Positions 28,070 through 38,266 of a DNA stretch of 64,000 nucleotides are shown here, one piece after another. Source of the DNA: Vibrio penaeicida (GTDB taxonomy: Bacteria > Pseudomonadota > Gammaproteobacteria > Enterobacterales > Vibrionaceae); contig NZ_AP025144.1 of the NCBI RefSeq assembly GCF_019977755.1, forward strand, positions 3,100,001 to 3,164,000, in the 5' to 3' direction. The notes beneath the pieces were generated by a model that worked only from the letters and a program-made list of their open reading frames with translations, ran no database searches and was not told the DNA's origin. Position 1 is the stretch's first letter; each line of letters starts with the position of its first letter. The position numbers and the translations under genes are program-made.

Positions 28070-30480
28070 CAGGAGTGCACCTCTTGCAGTAGCTTCATAA
28101 TGTCGCCACTTACCGCATCCAAATCGGCATCAATTGCTTCCAGCGCACGCGGTGGTTGGTAAACATAGAAATGGCGGTTGAATGGAATTTCATACCCCAC
28201 CACGCCAATCTCATTGTCTTTGTCATCACGCTTATCCGCGTTGATCCACGCATCAGCAACGTGTGGCTGCACTTCACGCTTGAAGTAGCTTTCAATTAGG
28301 TTTGATGTTGTCACTGACGGGTCAAGTGGCACGTTCTCGTTATCACGCAGGTCGCCATCTTGTTGGAACTCAACAACCTTACCTTTGTAGCCAAAAGCAC
28401 CGTAAAGCGGTTGTGCGTCTTCTTTTAGCACTTTTTTGATCACAGGCTCGGCGTCTTGGTTCTTCCACGTTACCGCATCTATAAACTGTTTCTTCTGCTT
28501 GGCATCGAACTTGATGCTGGTGCTCTTGAGCGCACCTTTCAGTGTCAGTTCAAACTGATTGAAATCGTCGGATTGCTGGTGCTTTCCGCCAAGGTTAACG
28601 CCAACCGCAACTTGCAGGGCTTTCGCTGCATCCATCAAGGCTTTTTGGCTTAGCCACAGTTTGCTGTTCAGCACGTCTTTGATTTGCTTTTCTTTCAGCT
28701 CTGGGAAATCCGCTTTAATCAGCGCACGCACTTCGGCTTCTACTTCAATCAGTGTGCCATAACTGTTGTCATCCCATTCAGTGCCAAACTGCTCAAAGAC
28801 AGCCTGCATCACTGCGTTAAATGGTTTAGGTGCAAAGCGCAGTGATTCCACAGCAACATCTGTGATTTGCGCAGACAGACGCAGCGGGCGCTCGATGGTT
28901 AAGCGACGGTAGCCAAACTCGTGGGTGTCGAAAATTTTACTAGCGAAGGTTTTTGGTGTTTCCGCTTTCGGGTTCACGGCTTGACGACCACGGCTCGACT
29001 TTTGCTCGGTAGGTTTGTCTAGGGCACGAGCGTCAACCACTTCAAAGTCACCAAAGGTGCGAGTGATGGTTTTGATATCGTCATCACTCATCACGTTGCG
29101 CTTTGAACCGAGAGATTTACGCATTTTCCCGCATAGGTTGGAACCATCGATAAGCTGCACTTTGCCTTTGCGTTCTGGGTCTTTCTTGTTGGTCAGAACC
29201 CAAACATAGGTCGCAATGCCTGTGTTGTAGAACATGTCGGTTGGCAGCGCGACAATGGCTTCAAGCAGGTCAGCTTCTAAAATGTAGCGACGGATTTCGC
29301 TTTCACCGCTACCTGCGCCACCTGTGAACAGCGGCGAGCCGTTCAAGATGATGCCAATACGCCCACCATCGGTGACTGGGTTATCAACGCTCTTCTCTTT
29401 TAGCGGAGAGATGGGGCGCATTTTGTTGATAAGGTGCATCAAGAACAGTAGCGAGCCGTCAGAAACTCGCGGTAAGCCCGCACCAAAACGTCCATCAAAA
29501 CCGTCTTCAAACTCTTCCTTTATCTCTTTTTCGATCTTTTTCCAGTCGACGCCAAACGGCGGGTTAGACAGCATGTAGTCAAACTTGTCGGCTGGCAGTT
29601 GATCGTTAGATAAGGTGTTACCCAGTTTGATTCGGCTAACATCTTGCCCTTTGATCAGCATATCGGCCTTACAGATAGCGTAAGACTCTGGGTTTAGCTC
29701 CTGACCAAACGCACGCATCACCGCTTTAGGGTTGAGTTCGTGCACGTATTCCATGCCTGAAGAGAGGAAACCGCCAGTACCCGCGGTTGGGTCGTAGATG
29801 GTGCGAATTATGCCCTCTTTGGTGAGGGCTTCATCGTCTTCCATAAACACCAATGAGGTGGTCAGGCGCACGATGTCACGCGGGGTAAAGTGTTCACCTG
29901 CGGTTTCATTCGAACTTTCCGCAAAGCGGCGGATCAACTCTTCAAACACCAAGCCCATATCGTGGTTAGAAATGCTTTTGGGGCTAAGGTCGGTGGTGGC
30001 AAACTTCTTCACCACTTTGTAAAGCAGGTTGGCATCTTCCAGCAGACCAACAAACTCATCGAACTTGAAATGCTCGAAGATTTCACGCGCATCTTTGGAA
30101 AATGACTGTACATAATGGCGAAGATTGGCTTTTATATCGCTCTGCCCCATTTTGCCAAGGTTCATTGGCGAAGTATTGAAGAAAGAAAGGTTTTTGGAGC
30201 GATCTTTTTCATCATACGTTGCGCGTAACAACATCTTTTCACGTTGGTTTTCGTCAATAGGATCTTTGCCAGCGGAAACCATTGTTTTACTCAACGCATC
30301 AACCTTTGGTATTTCCGTAATTACCGATTCTTTACTTGGTTCAAGCACACACTCAAGACGACGAAGCAGGGTAAACGGTAGGATCACACGACCGTATTGA
30401 GATTGTTTGAAGTCACCGCGAAGCAAGTCAGCCACCGACCAGATAAAGGCAGCGGTTTGGGAGAAGTTGTTGTTGGTCAT
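28069..30480 (-). CDS. hsdM: Type I restriction-modification system methyltransferase subunit
   Basis: N6-adenine DNA methyltransferase of 803 residues, apparently complete. The N-terminal helical domain (about 1-150) is followed by motif [14 protein letters not shown] (about 230), catalytic SNPPFG (about 305) and a long C-terminal part (about 520-800) of the extended HsdM type. Without a specificity subunit it should not bind a defined site alone, unless an HsdS acts in trans. It reads straight into the deletion scar. Confidence 0.93.
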   Translation of the reverse strand: MTNNNFSQTAAFIWSVADLLRGDFKQSQYGRVILPFTLLRRLECVLEPSKESVITEIPKVDALSKTMVSAGKDPIDENQREKMLLRATYDEKDRSKNLSFFNTSPMNLGKMGQSDIKANLRHYVQSFSKDAREIFEHFKFDEFVGLLEDANLLYKVVKKFATTDLSPKSISNHDMGLVFEELIRRFAESSNETAGEHFTPRDIVRLTTSLVFMEDDEALTKEGIIRTIYDPTAGTGGFLSSGMEYVHELNPKAVMRAFGQELNPESYAICKADMLIKGQDVSRIKLGNTLSNDQLPADKFDYMLSNPPFGVDWKKIEKEIKEEFEDGFDGRFGAGLPRVSDGSLLFLMHLINKMRPISPLKEKSVDNPVTDGGRIGIILNGSPLFTGGAGSGESEIRRYILEADLLEAIVALPTDMFYNTGIATYVWVLTNKKDPERKGKVQLIDGSNLCGKMRKSLGSKRNVMSDDDIKTITRTFGDFEVVDARALDKPTEQKSSRGRQAVNPKAETPKTFASKIFDTHEFGYRRLTIERPLRLSAQITDVAVESLRFAPKPFNAVMQAVFEQFGTEWDDNSYGTLIEVEAEVRALIKADFPELKEKQIKDVLNSKLWLSQKALMDAAKALQVAVGVNLGGKHQQSDDFNQFELTLKGALKSTSIKFDAKQKKQFIDAVTWKNQDAEPVIKKVLKEDAQPLYGAFGYKGKVVEFQQDGDLRDNENVPLDPSVTTSNLIESYFKREVQPHVADAWINADKRDDKDNEIGVVGYEIPFNRHFYVYQPPRALEAIDADLDAVSGDIMKLLQEVHS

Positions 30481-30603
30481 TAAAAAATGCCCTAAATAAA
30501 ATACATATTAAATTGAGGGCATTATATCTAAGACAGTTGTGGCTGTCTGGTATCTGTCACGCCATTTCTGTGCTTTTTCACACTAACGAAAAATACCCGT
30601 TGT

Positions 30604-30656
30604 CTAGGGGCTGTGACCTTTCGCAGTTAAATTCCATTTGAAAGGTCAGCAGGCTA
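30604..30656 (+). mobile_element. 53-bp remnant of the MITE, both ends retained
   Basis: Left end TAGGGGCTGTGACCTTTCG and right end AAAGGTCAGCAGGCTA match the ends of the 268-bp element with a few substitutions; CAGTTAAATT follows the left end as in the long copy (CGGTTAAATT). Nearly the entire interior is gone. Its right end supplies the TAG stop codon of the SWIM gene. Confidence 0.7.
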
Positions 30657-32339
30657 CAAATACGCACCATAATGTTGCTGGAATAGCTTGAGCATATTGC
30701 GCTTGCGTTTATAGGTATTGGCTAACGACGATACCTCAGCATAAAAAGACGACAATGTTTCTGGGTGCGGTTTAAGCAAGGATTCAACGTGATTGAGTAA
30801 CCGAATGGCGGCGGCGTACCCGTCGTTATTGGTCTGTTCAATCTGAACTACCACAGCACGCAAGTAGTAACTCAATGTTTGGGTTGGCATGTCTTCGACT
30901 ATGCTGTCGGCCAATTTTAATAACACGTCCGATGAAACTCGGCGCGTTGCCACCCAATCGCACGCTTTGTGCCATTCCTCTTGCTCCATATAAAATTCTA
31001 ATAAATCGTCGAGCCCTTTAAACACCACTCTTCCTCCTTGAGAGGCTGGGTAAGCGGCTTTTAAGGTTTGCTCTGCACGGGCGAGAAAGCCGGAATCTTC
31101 TATGGCGTAATTTTTTTTGAACAGAGCCAGTTGTTGGTAACGTGAGAACGCTGCACTTTGCTCGAACAGGCGGTTCCCTAACGCCCACGCGGAGGCGATT
31201 TCCCCTTGTTCGATATAGAGCTTGAATTGCATTTGATGACACGCTTCTTGCTCATAATTCGTGGCTATTTTCTTTGCTTTGGCTAACCAAAACTCCCCTT
31301 CTAAGGGTTCTTTATGGTCAATAAAGATATCCACTATTTCGAGGTAATCGCGGCATGTTCGTGCTATTTTTTGTTTTATTTCTACTACTTCTCGCCAGTC
31401 TGACGATTGTTCGATTAAGGGTTTGGCATAACGCCTAAGATTCCATGCCTCGTCATCTGTCTTTGATGCTTTCTCTATGGCTTCGCGGCATAACGCCAAA
31501 AAGTGAGTATTGTGCTGCCAAACTTCTTTGAAATGCTCTTCTATACTAGGGAACACATCAAATTCGTAACTCGTAAGGCGTTCAAACATCCATTGCGCTT
31601 TGACTTGTTCGCTCCAATTCAGTTCCGAGAATATACGGGGCATGTGTGAATTGATGAGCGCTTCGATTCCAAAGCGGTCGCCATTCGAATCGTCGATGTG
31701 TCCGAGCACGCTATTTAGCCGTTCCACGAGGTAAGAAATCAACTTCCATTGTTGCTCTGCCGTTAAGGCTTGCATAGATTCAACAATAATGGCCAGTTGA
31801 TCTTCAGCTGCCATGAAATAGTCACTGCTCGCCCGCCAATCCCATATTTGCTCGCGTGGCAAGGCTTGAGTGATCCGTTTTTTCAATTCGCTATAACTGG
31901 CTGGGTTCTGGCGGAGGGTGATTGTCGTTAGCAATGTTTGCCACTTCCCTTCGTCTTCTTCAAGGTAATCGAGCAATTGTTCTAATACCGCATCTTCTCC
32001 CAAGCTCTTGAGATACGCTTTTATTATGGTGCGTTCATTCTCGGCACTCTGTACATCTTCATAAGCTTGCAGGCTAATGGCGAGAGCAACCGCGTGTTTG
32101 CATAACCTTTGATATTGCGCCGCTGGGCAATCGCATTCTGCCCAAATCGAATCACTCACATCGAGGCTTACGTGATAATCGTACGTGCCTTTCACCATCG
32201 CACTTGCCTTATCGCCTGTCACCTTGATCTTGCGTACTGCTCCTTTTTTCGACAACGCTATGCCCTTTTGTAATGTGCTGGCTTCACACAGTGGAATCAG
32301 GTCGGACAGTTCAATTGAGTTGGCACTTTTTTTGTTCAT
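30654..32339 (-). CDS. SWIM zinc-finger domain protein
   Basis: A 561-residue protein with a SWIM motif ECDCPAAQYQRLCKHAVAL (CxC-x8-CxH, about 70-90) near the N-terminus; the remainder is helical and repeat-like. SWIM domains bind DNA or protein partners; the specific role is unknown. It lies just upstream of hsdM in the same direction, 174 bp apart. The final residues GAYL and stop run into the MITE remnant, so the native C-terminus may have been trimmed slightly. Confidence 0.82.
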   Translation of the reverse strand: MNKKSANSIELSDLIPLCEASTLQKGIALSKKGAVRKIKVTGDKASAMVKGTYDYHVSLDVSDSIWAECDCPAAQYQRLCKHAVALAISLQAYEDVQSAENERTIIKAYLKSLGEDAVLEQLLDYLEEDEGKWQTLLTTITLRQNPASYSELKKRITQALPREQIWDWRASSDYFMAAEDQLAIIVESMQALTAEQQWKLISYLVERLNSVLGHIDDSNGDRFGIEALINSHMPRIFSELNWSEQVKAQWMFERLTSYEFDVFPSIEEHFKEVWQHNTHFLALCREAIEKASKTDDEAWNLRRYAKPLIEQSSDWREVVEIKQKIARTCRDYLEIVDIFIDHKEPLEGEFWLAKAKKIATNYEQEACHQMQFKLYIEQGEIASAWALGNRLFEQSAAFSRYQQLALFKKNYAIEDSGFLARAEQTLKAAYPASQGGRVVFKGLDDLLEFYMEQEEWHKACDWVATRRVSSDVLLKLADSIVEDMPTQTLSYYLRAVVVQIEQTNNDGYAAAIRLLNHVESLLKPHPETLSSFYAEVSSLANTYKRKRNMLKLFQQHYGAYL

Positions 32340-32715
32340 GGGGTTTCGATACTCCAGCGGGAAACGAGTTGTTCTACATTAAGCGAGTTATAAAAAAGGA
32401 GCAAGGTAGTAGGGTGTTGAAAAGTTTTAAGCGTTTTGTGAGGTATAAAGCGGGATGCATATTCGAGCGAAATCACTGCAATCCTATATCGAAAAAGTGT
32501 AGCCCTCACAAAACCATTAAGCTTACTGGTACTCAAGGTTCTCCTGCAGCTGAAAGAGTACACATCGTTCTGCCTCTGTACTATATGGAATATTTACCTG
32601 AATATATGAGGGGTACTGAAGAATGAACTTACTGGTGATATTTTTTGACGAGTTATTAGGGTTACAAAAAATAGAGCCAACAAATGCTGGCTCTATAGCT
32701 ATTAGATTAAAAAAA
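32340..32715. other. Spacer between the SWIM gene and the large lipoprotein gene
   Basis: No gene is well supported. An inverted repeat TTTTGTGAGG (about 32435) / CCTCACAAAA (about 32506) spans about 85 bp, and open frames on both strands through it look like by-products. A terminator for the lipoprotein gene occupies 32671-32696. Confidence 0.45.
32671..32696 (-). terminator. Terminator of the Ig-repeat lipoprotein gene
   Basis: ATAGAGCCA with TGGCTCTAT around an eight-base loop, followed on the minus strand by TTTTTTG. It lies about 20 bp past the stop. Confidence 0.85.
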
Positions 32716-35700
32716 TTAAGAGCTACAAGTCAGCATAAACGTACCTATGCTGCTGTTATCGACTTCAACAGTGATTGGTGCAGTAAAGCCCGTTAAGTTA
32801 CATGTCACGTTTAACGCATAAGACCCATCACCATTATCCGTAGTTGCTGCTGAGGCGAATACAGAGCTGGCTGTCGCAATCGCAACCGTGTGCCCACCGT
32901 GCCCTACATCGCTGCCATCAGACTGCTTCAGCACAACTGATATTTGACCTGAACCACCATTAGGTATGGTGACATTAGAGGTCATTTCCACATTCCCTAC
33001 ATCGACTTGAGTAAAGGCAACGCTCACGGTATTCGTTAAGTTGTTACCCCCTACGTTTGCGGTAATGACGTAATCAGTCGCCGTTGAGCTGTTAATAGTC
33101 GCGGTGTAAGTACCGTCTCCATTATCCACTACACTTTCAGTGATTCCAGAAGGTGAGGACGAGAGTGCTAACGTACCACCACTTTGACCATAATTTGAAC
33201 CATCAGCCTTTTTCAACGTCACTGTTAACTGTAAAGCGTTGTTCACTTTGGTTGCAGAACTGTTTGCTGTAATCGTCGACTGAGCCAAATCGGGTCCTGC
33301 AGACGTAAAGGTCACAGACTGTGCAGCTGCTAAATCAATGCTATCCAGTTTTGGCGTGATTGTTACTGTACCTGCCGTTGTCGATGTAAATGCTTCAGTA
33401 TAAATCCCGCCACCTTGATGCGTTGCGCCAGAACCATTCGCGGTGCCTGTAGTCGTAAAGCTCACCGTTCCACTCGCTGGGACAAAAGCTTGTCCTGCGT
33501 AATCCTTTAGTGTAACGGTTGCAGTAACGGTACTTGTGCCATCTGCATCTACACTGTTAGTACTTAGTGCAAGGGTTGTTTGGCTCACATCTAACGCTGC
33601 TGTAAAGGTAACGGTTTGAGCAGAGCTAAGATCCGTGCTGTCCAATCTAGGTGTTATCGTGACCGAGCCAGCGCTCGTTGAAGTTAAAGTCACAACATAC
33701 ACACCATCTCCTTGAGCTGTTACTGCGGAAGACGTTACGCTTCCATCTGTTACCAAGCTCACCGTTCCGCTTGCTGGTTCAAAAGCTTGTCCTGCGTAAT
33801 CCTTTAGTGTAACGGTTGCAGTAACGGTGCTTGTGCCATCTGCATCTACAGTGTTAGTACTTAGTGCAAGGGTTGTTTGGCTAACATCTAACGCTGCTGT
33901 AAAGGTAACGGTTTGAGCAGAACTTAGGTCAGTGCTGTCCAATCGAGGTGTTATCGTGACCGAACCCGATGTTGTCGATGTAAATGCTTCAGTATAAACC
34001 CCGCCACCTTGATGCGTTGCGCCAGAACCATTCGCTGTGCCTGTAGTAGCAAAACTCACGGTTCCGCTTGCTGGTTCAAATGCCTGCCCTTCAAAATCTT
34101 TTAGAGTTACCGTGGCAGTCACTTCATCCGATCCATTCGCACTCACGCTGGTAGAGCTTAATGTATAAACCGTTTGGCTCACATCGAGAGCTTGTACGAA
34201 ATCAATCGAGGCAGTATCAGAAATTGCATTACCATCAATACTTCCAGATATCACCACATTGCTGGCAACCGATGAAGATACATCCGCTGTATACGTACCG
34301 TCACCATTGGATTGAGTATTTTCAATCGTCACTCCATTTGAAGGAGAAGCACTAAGAGTTAGAGTTCCGGTATTACTCCCTAGTGAATTCCCATATTGGT
34401 CTTTTTCTTGAACAGTAATCGTAACTTTTTCCGTGCCATTCGCGTTTGCCGATGTCGCAGAGCCCGACAACTCAGTCTGTGCATAATCTACGGGCTCGTC
34501 CGTTGTACAGAAGGAATCGGTGCTTCTAAGCTTCATATCCACTGTCGCCGTTTGCGAGCTACTACCGACAAACGGAGTAGATAAGCGACCGTAGTACCAT
34601 CGGTTATTTTCTCTTAAATAAGCTCTCGCATAGTAGTTTACCCCTTCAACAATCTTATCTAGCGTCGCATTACCATTGTCATTGGTGCTTCCTTGCATAT
34701 ACTGCGAATAGCTTTCATCATATGCCCAATAGCGGCTTAGAGGCGCGGGTTTCTGCTTGATAACCGTTTGATTGCTGTCCAAACAGACGAGTCGTGTATG
34801 CAAGGTTTGATTCACTGTCGGGCAAAGTGATAGGTCATTAATTTGAAGTGAGGTCAGTGAATCAGACGCTGTAAACTCTAATCTGCCTCGAGTATTATTG
34901 CCGTAGTAATACAACTTATATTGTGCGTTTTCAGTTAAATTCTGTAAATCTAACTCGCCATTCGTTACCTGTCCGCGCTGAATATATGAGTAGCCCTCAT
35001 ACAAATAATAACGCCCACTGTTTGCGCTTGCTGTCTTGGTTGTGTCCGTTGGGCAAACCAACTCCACACTTGGCTTAAGGTTTATTCTTGGAGGGTTCTT
35101 GATGTTTAAGTGCGCAGTGAATGACTTTGATGCATCGTTCGTTTTACCAAAACAGAAATCGTCGAGATTAACACCTTTTTCACCAGTTCCAACTGCGATA
35201 CTTTGCCCATCCACTTCTATGGATGCCAAAAGACTGTTTCCGATGCTGTCCAATAAATCGAAGGTACCAGCAAAGGCAGGGACTCTCTGAATGTTCAATT
35301 TGTCTAAATCATTCCCCCACCCTGACGGCTTGTAGGCCCAACCGCCATCCTTACGAGCATAAGACAAGCGCAACCTCTGATTGTTGGGTTGTCCGTCTTT
35401 GTCTAAAACATCTACATCGAGCTTACATCTGTTTGTTCCATACCAATCAAGGTTGTAATAAGACAAGTGCGTTATCTTTTTCACCACACTAAATGTATTG
35501 GCGTTTTCAGCTGTAATCAGCGCTTCACCTTCATAAGACCATTTAGCTGTATTTTCGTTGTAGCTCCATAATGGGATGGATCCATCTTCCAACTTTATAG
35601 GTTGAGATGTGTTCGGGTGAACCGTACTTTTCGGTACTTCAAAGTTTAGGTTTATCCCATCGCCACCAAACTGAGAAACTTGATTTCCTAAGCTGTCTTT

Positions 35701-36645
35701 GATTTCGATGGCGACAAACCCTGCACTGATAAAGCTGAATTCAGAATCGTTATTTAAATCTGACGGTGTCGCCCCTTCAAGGCCACTAACCTGGAGCCCA
35801 CCTGGGAACGCAAATAAAGGGTTGTTCGTGCTATTTGAAAGGTTTTTAGGATCAGCAGAAACCAAAACAGCAGATGCTTTTACCGCTCCAGTCGGTTCAA
35901 ATGGATTCCCGTTACTATCAAAAAACTCCGTATTCGCGGGGATATCAATTGAAATCTGTGCATTATCAAGAATTTGCCCAGCCAGACTGGAGGTTGGTTT
36001 TATAGGCGTATTGATCACAACTTGCTGAGTAACTACATTCCCACTGAGCCACACGGTTTCTTCAGCAAACGCACCAGCGAAGTCAGAAGAAGTCGATTTA
36101 GGAAGGACTTCTACTCGGTTTTGAAGAGAAGTATCTGAAGACAAAAGATCGTACGTTGCCGCATTGGAGAAAAAACCATCACCCGAAACGACAAGACTCA
36201 AAGTGGCAGATGAATTGTCTTCTTTCTTTAAATTATCGGACTTTAGTGTTAGGGGTAAAAAGCCTGAAGATGGAATTTTCATATCACCAGAAACATAACT
36301 ACCGCCATCCTTATAACCAGCCACAACTATCCCGTCAGAGTCGATGATAGAAATGTCTACATTGGTATCTTGCCCTTCCATTTGGAATTGTGCACTGACA
36401 TCTAGCCCACCTACAGAATCTTGGTTTGCACCATTGTTCACAACAAGATGGATGGGCAGCCCACTCGTTATTGGCAAGCTCGTTTGAATAGGGGTAGAAA
36501 CATTCGACTCACCACCGACTGTTGGACTTACATCATCATCGAAAATACACCCTGTTAGCAGTACCGTACTTCCCAAACACGCCATTGCCAATCGAGAGCG
36601 CTTAAACCTTCCAACTCTCTTCAATACATTTACTTTGCTATCCAT
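32716..36645 (-). CDS. Large lipoprotein with Big-1/invasin-type Ig-like repeats
   Basis: A 1309-residue exported lipoprotein: basic N-terminus, hydrophobic stretch and lipobox LLTGC (about residue 34). Residues 40-700 are beta-rich with no motif I recognise. From about 720 to the end come six Ig-like domains of about 95-100 residues (pattern DVSQTTLALSTNTVDADGTS, then VTATVTLKDYAGQ). Three middle domains are nearly identical at DNA level with a 297-bp period (for example 33484 and 33781). Likely a surface adhesin or matrix protein. The start at 36645 is preferred: GAGG lies eight bases before it and overlaps the earlier ATG at 36657. Confidence 0.8.
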   Translation of the reverse strand: MDSKVNVLKRVGRFKRSRLAMACLGSTVLLTGCIFDDDVSPTVGGESNVSTPIQTSLPITSGLPIHLVVNNGANQDSVGGLDVSAQFQMEGQDTNVDISIIDSDGIVVAGYKDGGSYVSGDMKIPSSGFLPLTLKSDNLKKEDNSSATLSLVVSGDGFFSNAATYDLLSSDTSLQNRVEVLPKSTSSDFAGAFAEETVWLSGNVVTQQVVINTPIKPTSSLAGQILDNAQISIDIPANTEFFDSNGNPFEPTGAVKASAVLVSADPKNLSNSTNNPLFAFPGGLQVSGLEGATPSDLNNDSEFSFISAGFVAIEIKDSLGNQVSQFGGDGINLNFEVPKSTVHPNTSQPIKLEDGSIPLWSYNENTAKWSYEGEALITAENANTFSVVKKITHLSYYNLDWYGTNRCKLDVDVLDKDGQPNNQRLRLSYARKDGGWAYKPSGWGNDLDKLNIQRVPAFAGTFDLLDSIGNSLLASIEVDGQSIAVGTGEKGVNLDDFCFGKTNDASKSFTAHLNIKNPPRINLKPSVELVCPTDTTKTASANSGRYYLYEGYSYIQRGQVTNGELDLQNLTENAQYKLYYYGNNTRGRLEFTASDSLTSLQINDLSLCPTVNQTLHTRLVCLDSNQTVIKQKPAPLSRYWAYDESYSQYMQGSTNDNGNATLDKIVEGVNYYARAYLRENNRWYYGRLSTPFVGSSSQTATVDMKLRSTDSFCTTDEPVDYAQTELSGSATSANANGTEKVTITVQEKDQYGNSLGSNTGTLTLSASPSNGVTIENTQSNGDGTYTADVSSSVASNVVISGSIDGNAISDTASIDFVQALDVSQTVYTLSSTSVSANGSDEVTATVTLKDFEGQAFEPASGTVSFATTGTANGSGATHQGGGVYTEAFTSTTSGSVTITPRLDSTDLSSAQTVTFTAALDVSQTTLALSTNTVDADGTSTVTATVTLKDYAGQAFEPASGTVSLVTDGSVTSSAVTAQGDGVYVVTLTSTSAGSVTITPRLDSTDLSSAQTVTFTAALDVSQTTLALSTNSVDADGTSTVTATVTLKDYAGQAFVPASGTVSFTTTGTANGSGATHQGGGIYTEAFTSTTAGTVTITPKLDSIDLAAAQSVTFTSAGPDLAQSTITANSSATKVNNALQLTVTLKKADGSNYGQSGGTLALSSSPSGITESVVDNGDGTYTATINSSTATDYVITANVGGNNLTNTVSVAFTQVDVGNVEMTSNVTIPNGGSGQISVVLKQSDGSDVGHGGHTVAIATASSVFASAATTDNGDGSYALNVTCNLTGFTAPITVEVDNSSIGTFMLTCSS
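33300..34195 (-). repeat. Three tandem 297-bp coding repeats
   Basis: Near-identical DNA blocks encode consecutive Ig-like domains of the lipoprotein. Landmarks starting AAAAGCTTGTCCTGCG recur at 33484 and 33781, and a diverged copy falls near 34078. Recent duplication or gene conversion is likely, and copy number may vary between strains. Confidence 0.8.
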
Positions 36646-36970
36646 AACCAACCTCATTTATTTTTGGACTATTCGCCATTTATTTATTAAAGGTTAGTTC
36701 AGCAATACCTAATAAAGCCGATAGGTTTGTATTTTTTTGATAATTATCAGCAATCTATGAAAAAAGAAATCTATAGAAATATCACTAACAAGTCATGAAC
36801 AGCTGGCTCTCTTTTATATCAAATTTAAACATTGATCGTTAACATGAACTATGCAGCTCTAAATTCGGCTAGAAACCCGAACAGGGAAAGTCTGACCAAT
36901 TTGAATGGTTTACCTATCCTGTGGCACCCGCTTAGAATGAGATTGGTCAACCCCGAAAGTGAATATATCT
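36646..36970. other. Divergent promoter region, lipoprotein / lipoate-ligase-like gene
   Basis: A 325-bp AT-rich spacer. Two copies of a GACCAAT/ATTGGTC-like motif are seen (about 36894 and 36943 region), arranged as an inverted pair that could be an operator, but no known regulator is matched. Confidence 0.35.
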
Positions 36971-37672
36971 ATGGTTTCCAAAAATAAACTGGTTCGTTTT
37001 AAGAGTATTGAAGTAGAAGATATTTTTGAAAAAGAGAGCGTGTTACTAAAACAAGTTCAATCTGGAGAGCTTTCTCAGGTATTGATGCTTTGGCAAGCCA
37101 AAACGGCCACATTGGTCTTGCCTTCTGGTAAGAAGTGGAAAGTAACTGAAGAGTTAACGTCGGGGTTGGATAACTTAGGGTGGCTTCTCATGTCACGAAA
37201 AACAGGTGGCGCTCCTGTTCCACAAGTTCCAGGAATTATTAACCTTTCTCACATCTATCATTGGGAAGAAGGCGTTCCCTACGACATTCAAAAGTCGTAT
37301 CAAGATTTGTGCTTTGTCCTCACCCAGTTTTTTAAAGCTCTGGGCGTTAGAACCGATATACACGCCACGCCCCACTCCTATTGTGATGGCGACTACAACC
37401 TAAACATTAATGGAAAAAAAGTCGTCGGCACTGCGCAGCGAGTATTGCTCAAAAAAGACGGCGGAAGAGTTGTACTCTCTCAGGCATGTATTCTCGTTGA
37501 TGCCATTATGGAAAGCATCGTCGCCCCCGTTAACCTTTGTAACACGCTGTGTGGGCACAGCAATCACATCGAAGCCAGTGTACACACATCACTGTTTGAG
37601 CATATAAAAGAGCGACCAAGCATAGACGCTCTCTACCAACAGTTAACGGAAGCTTTCTTAACTCACGCCTAA
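36971..37672 (+). CDS. Lipoate-protein ligase A-like protein
   Basis: The 233 residues belong to the biotin/lipoate ligase (BPL_LplA_LipB) fold. The conserved core is present: GDYNLNINGKKVVGTAQRVL, with the lysine in GKKVVGTAQ equivalent to the catalytic lysine of LplA. The N-terminal RxGGGxVxH motif of true LplA is not obvious (RKTGGAPVPQVPG instead). It may attach or transfer lipoate, octanoate or another acyl group to an unknown protein. Start could be GTG 36959 or ATG 36971; ATG is chosen. Confidence 0.75.
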   Translation: MVSKNKLVRFKSIEVEDIFEKESVLLKQVQSGELSQVLMLWQAKTATLVLPSGKKWKVTEELTSGLDNLGWLLMSRKTGGAPVPQVPGIINLSHIYHWEEGVPYDIQKSYQDLCFVLTQFFKALGVRTDIHATPHSYCDGDYNLNINGKKVVGTAQRVLLKKDGGRVVLSQACILVDAIMESIVAPVNLCNTLCGHSNHIEASVHTSLFEHIKERPSIDALYQQLTEAFLTHA

Positions 37673-37864
37673 AGCGCTTAGGTTTCATGTTTAACAAAAG
37701 TCTAAATTTGTAGAATAGCTCGATTTATTTATGGCTATGAATTTTCATATTGAAACAATATGATACGGTTAGTATCTAATCTTGGATTTGTGTAACACAC
37801 ATACATCTTCGGTGTTGCATACAACGTTTAGATGGTAATTCCATAATAAATAAGGAATATCTAC

Positions 37865-38266
37865 ATGGCTTGGACACTCAACGACTTAGTGCCGGTACTT
37901 TCTAACCACGAAGGCTGGACAGTCGAAAACAACACTTCCTCTCAATCTCTTCTTATTCGAAATGAAGATGGTGTAGAGGCTTACCTCGCTGTTGCTGGCG
38001 AACAAATCATTGCTGAAGTTCTGCTTTTTGCAAAATCGTCAGTGCGTGATGTAAACGCCTTGAATGATGAAATCTTAAGAACCCACAAAATGTTCCCGCT
38101 TTCTACTATCGGCATTAACAACATTGCCGGTGACGACTACTATGTGGCGTTCGGTTCTCTTTCTTCTCAATCAAAGGAAGAGAGCGTGCTGATTGAGATA
38201 GCGACACTGTACCGTAATGTGGAAGCGTTCATCGACTTGTATGAAGAATTCTTAGGAGAAGCATAA
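37865..38266 (+). CDS. yjfI: DUF2170 family protein (YjfI-like)
   Basis: A 133-residue soluble protein of unknown function (MAWTLNDLVPVLSNHEGW near the start). Homologues precede a PspA/IM30 gene in E. coli and other gammaproteobacteria. It has AAGGA before the start and shares TAATG with the next gene. First gene of a seven-gene operon to 42973. Confidence 0.85.
   Translation: MAWTLNDLVPVLSNHEGWTVENNTSSQSLLIRNEDGVEAYLAVAGEQIIAEVLLFAKSSVRDVNALNDEILRTHKMFPLSTIGINNIAGDDYYVAFGSLSSQSKEESVLIEIATLYRNVEAFIDLYEEFLGEA

Noticed and set aside
32273..32626. Plus-strand frame of 117 codons between the SWIM and lipoprotein genes
   Set aside because: Starts inside the SWIM gene on the opposite strand and spans an inverted repeat; no start signal or family.
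24343..32700. CRISPR array or integron attC array in the accessory region
   Set aside because: The regularly spaced 28-bp motifs are HipB operators without unique spacers of CRISPR length, and no integron recombination sites are evident.
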